Below are positions 62,255 through 64,000 of a stretch of 64,000 nt of DNA, in pieces (positions within the stretch are counted from its first letter, which is position 1; every line of letters starts with the position of its first letter). The position numbers were made by a program, and so were the translations under genes. The notes below the pieces were generated by a model, which worked only from the letters and a program-made list of their open reading frames with translations, ran no database searches and was not told where the DNA came from. The DNA lies in assembly GCF_026891935.1 (NCBI RefSeq), contig NZ_JAPTGC010000004.1:1-64000 (forward strand), read 5' to 3'. The stretch is from Methanocorpusculum vombati (lineage in GTDB: Archaea; Halobacteriota; Methanomicrobia; Methanomicrobiales; Methanocorpusculaceae).

Positions 62255-63424
62255 ATGCCGCCCGCATCCCCTCTCATCTACCTCAACAATGCTGCCACCA
62301 GCTGGCCCAAACCCTCCTGCGTGACCGAAGCGGTTGCCGCAGCTCTTGCTCTTCCTCCCTTCGGTTCCGGTCGGACGACCGGAACCGAAGGCCAGGATTA
62401 CGCAACCCTCGCCCGCGAACGGCTCGCACATCTCCTCGGCGTCCCGGAACCCGGACACCTCATCTTCACCCACAACGCAACCGATTCGCTGAACATACTG
62501 ATTCCGGGATTTCTTGCCGGTCACCCGGACAAACCTCACGTCCTCACCACCGCCCTTGACCACAACTCCGTACTTCGCCCCCTGCACGAATACGCCCGGG
62601 CCGGCCGCATCCGGCTTGATATCGTCCCGTTCACCAACGCCTGCGTCACTCCCGAAGCGGTGGAGGCCGCCATCCGGCCCGACACAAAACTCATGGTCAT
62701 GACCCACGCAAGTAACGTACTCGGTTCTGTTCAGAACATCCGGGCAATCGGTGAACTCCTCCACGATCACGGCATCTTCTTCCTCGTGGACGGAGCACAG
62801 ACGGCAGGCCACGTACCGGTAACGCTGCGGGATCTGCCGGTCGATGCCTTCGTGTTTACCGGTCACAAAGGACTCTTCGGCATTCCCGGCACCGGAGGAT
62901 TCTATCTGCGGGACCCGGACGCAGTCGAACCCGTTCGGTTCGGAGGAACGGGAACCAACTCCGTCTCGCTGTATCAGCCTCGGGAAATGCCGGACAGATT
63001 TGAATCCGGAACGCACAACTACCCCGGTCTTGCAGCACTTGCCGCAGGGGTTGCGTTTCTGGAACAGGAAGGAATTTCTGCCGTCGCCGAAAAGGCAAAA
63101 CGCCAGACGGCGGCCATCATTGCAGGTCTTGCGGACGCGGAAAACATCATCATCTACCACAAAACGCCCGACATCCCCGTAATAGCCGTAAACATTCAGG
63201 GGCTGGACAACGACGCGGCAGGATTCATCCTCGCCAGAGCCTATAATATTATTGTGCGGACCGGCCTCCACTGTGCCCCACTCGTACACAAAACAATCGA
63301 TGACGGTCAGGGCTGTATCCGCCTGAGTCTGTCCTATTTTACTACGGATGCCGAGTGTGAATCGGCAGTAAACGCACTTTTGGAGGTGGCAGAACATGCG
63401 CATTCTTCGTTCCATTCAGCATAA
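62255..63424 (+). CDS. Class V aminotransferase / cysteine desulfurase-like
   Basis: A 389-residue PLP enzyme: LIYLNNAATSWPKP opening, PLP-binding DGAQTAGHVPV, the Schiff-base lysine in FTGHKGLFGIPGTGG and RTGLHCAPLVHK near the C-terminus, where the Cys is in the position used by SufS/CsdA-type desulfurases. It may deliver sulfur or act on related substrates. It overlaps the next gene by 29 bases. Confidence 0.88.
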   Translation: MPPASPLIYLNNAATSWPKPSCVTEAVAAALALPPFGSGRTTGTEGQDYATLARERLAHLLGVPEPGHLIFTHNATDSLNILIPGFLAGHPDKPHVLTTALDHNSVLRPLHEYARAGRIRLDIVPFTNACVTPEAVEAAIRPDTKLMVMTHASNVLGSVQNIRAIGELLHDHGIFFLVDGAQTAGHVPVTLRDLPVDAFVFTGHKGLFGIPGTGGFYLRDPDAVEPVRFGGTGTNSVSLYQPREMPDRFESGTHNYPGLAALAAGVAFLEQEGISAVAEKAKRQTAAIIAGLADAENIIIYHKTPDIPVIAVNIQGLDNDAAGFILARAYNIIVRTGLHCAPLVHKTIDDGQGCIRLSLSYFTTDAECESAVNALLEVAEHAHSSFHSA

Positions 63425-63764
63425 GTACTGCGCGGACGGCTCGTTTATGAAAGAGTACCAGCTCAGCGAACCGGTAACCGCCGGATTTTTCCGGTATCTG
63501 GGTAACTTCGGAAAAGTGGAGTCGATGCCGGGTCTCGGCGGGGGATTTTATTCGTTCGAGCGGCCGGACTGGTTTTCGATCAAGGGGTTTGCGGGGGATA
63601 CGACGGTCGAAGTCAGGTTTAAACCACAGTCGATGGATATGACGGGGGATTTTCTGTTCTTTTTGTTCTCGTCATATCATGAGGAGGGAGTGGATCTGAC
63701 GGTTCTCAAGCGGCGGGAGCAGTCGCTTGCCGAACGGGTGCGGGTACATTTGTACGGGAAGTAA
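63396..63764 (+). CDS. Uncharacterised protein after the desulfurase-like gene
   Basis: A 122-residue soluble protein; no membrane segment. It starts inside the preceding gene (29-base overlap), and an internal ATG (MKEYQLSEPV, 63447) is the alternative start. A central Gly-rich MPGLGGGFYSFERPDWFSI stretch and a C-terminal helix stand out. No family recognised; the overlap suggests a function tied to the PLP enzyme. Confidence 0.6.
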   Translation: MRILRSIQHKYCADGSFMKEYQLSEPVTAGFFRYLGNFGKVESMPGLGGGFYSFERPDWFSIKGFAGDTTVEVRFKPQSMDMTGDFLFFLFSSYHEEGVDLTVLKRREQSLAERVRVHLYGK

Positions 63765-63774
63765 AACAAACCCA

Positions 63775-64000
63775 TCATGACCGCCGCGATCCTTTCTCCA
63801 CTCTCCGCAGCGCCGCCGTCATTCCGCTGCCGTACTGCATCGCCTTTTTTGGTTTCCACGCCAGATCCTCCGGAAGATACTTCGCCGCAACTTTGCGCAG
63901 CGCAATTTTTCGCAGATCGCCTGCGACCAGCTCATCCGCGGATAACCGCCGCGACGCCCGTACCACCCGCTCATCCATATAGGGCATCGAGTACCACACC
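63775..64000 (-). CDS. Asparagine-synthase-like protein, C-terminal part (runs off the window)
   Basis: Only the last 75 codons are inside the window; no start codon is needed because the frame continues past 64000. The segment MPYMDERVVRASR, then LRKIALRKVA and DLAWKPKKAMQYGSGM resembles the end of the synthetase domain of asparagine synthases and their archaeal relatives. Partial; role provisional. Confidence 0.75.
   Translation of the reverse strand, partial: VWYSMPYMDERVVRASRRLSADELVAGDLRKIALRKVAAKYLPEDLAWKPKKAMQYGSGMTAALRRVEKGSRRS

Noticed and set aside
62219-63415. A 398-codon minus-strand frame opposite the class V aminotransferase
   Set aside because: Shadow of a gene with a clear PLP signature.
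1-64000. tRNA or rRNA genes
   Set aside because: No cloverleaf with GGTTCAAATCC-type T-arm and no rRNA signature was found by reading; rnpB is the only structural RNA gene I can support.

Overview
The window comes from an archaeon, most likely a methanogen of the order Methanomicrobiales (a Methanocorpusculum-like genome is my best guess). Evidence: both subunits of topoisomerase VI, an archaeal-type RNase P RNA, archaeal CoaD, an HdrA-like flavoprotein, TrmB and DUF116 proteins, archaeal TATA-box promoters and GGAGG-type ribosome binding sites. Base composition is mixed: core genes are moderately GC-rich, several accessory blocks are AT-rich. Nothing was searched against a database; family names come from motifs I recognise.

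Layout. 1-5.6 kb: AMMECR1, a 5'-nucleotidase-like phosphoesterase, an AT-rich orphan, rnpB, and small Cys-rich proteins. 5.7-9.2 kb: accessory block with a membrane-anchored double winged-helix regulator, a secreted Cys-cluster protein and several copies of a 20-nt motif (GTGTCAGTCTGTGTTCAACA). 9.3-13.7 kb: core operon (membrane protein, hisS, top6B, top6A). 13.9-19.1 kb: small membrane proteins, SDR, acetoacetate decarboxylase-like, MsrAB, a structured RNA element. 19.4-26.4 kb: defence-like island (DUF4276 + AAA ATPase, DUF5655 remnant, a membrane protein with a possible caspase/CHAT-like domain, HsdR and a truncated HsdS, no HsdM). 26.4-30.1 kb: array of small membrane-protein genes, most units preceded by the 20-nt motif. 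30.2-34.7 kb: metal P-type ATPase with a separate HMA protein and two more membrane-anchored winged-helix regulators. 35.1-42.3 kb: eight genes for secreted or anchored proteins, with near-identical tandem units, each behind the same operator-like promoter cassette; the last gene is interrupted by one in-frame TAG.

42.3-64 kb is mostly core: MFS/TrmB divergent pair, a tightly overlapping five-gene operon (carbonic-anhydrase-like, HdrA-like, MtnA, two DUF116), CoaD, KilA-N protein, DUF2284, thioesterase, surface protein, PdxS/PdxT, K+/H+ antiporter, HTH regulator, metallo-hydrolase, NCS2 permease, aldolase, class V aminotransferase and a partial asparagine-synthase-like gene at the edge.

The strongest candidates for something undescribed are two regulon- or cassette-like arrangements linked with membrane-anchored winged-helix proteins: (1) the 20-nt motif, which by eye always points in the same direction as the gene that follows it, and (2) the eight-copy promoter cassette (TGTTTGGCCACA next to TTTATATAC) driving amplified genes for exported proteins. 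The third is the membrane protein with His/Cys-dyad-like motifs in the defence island.
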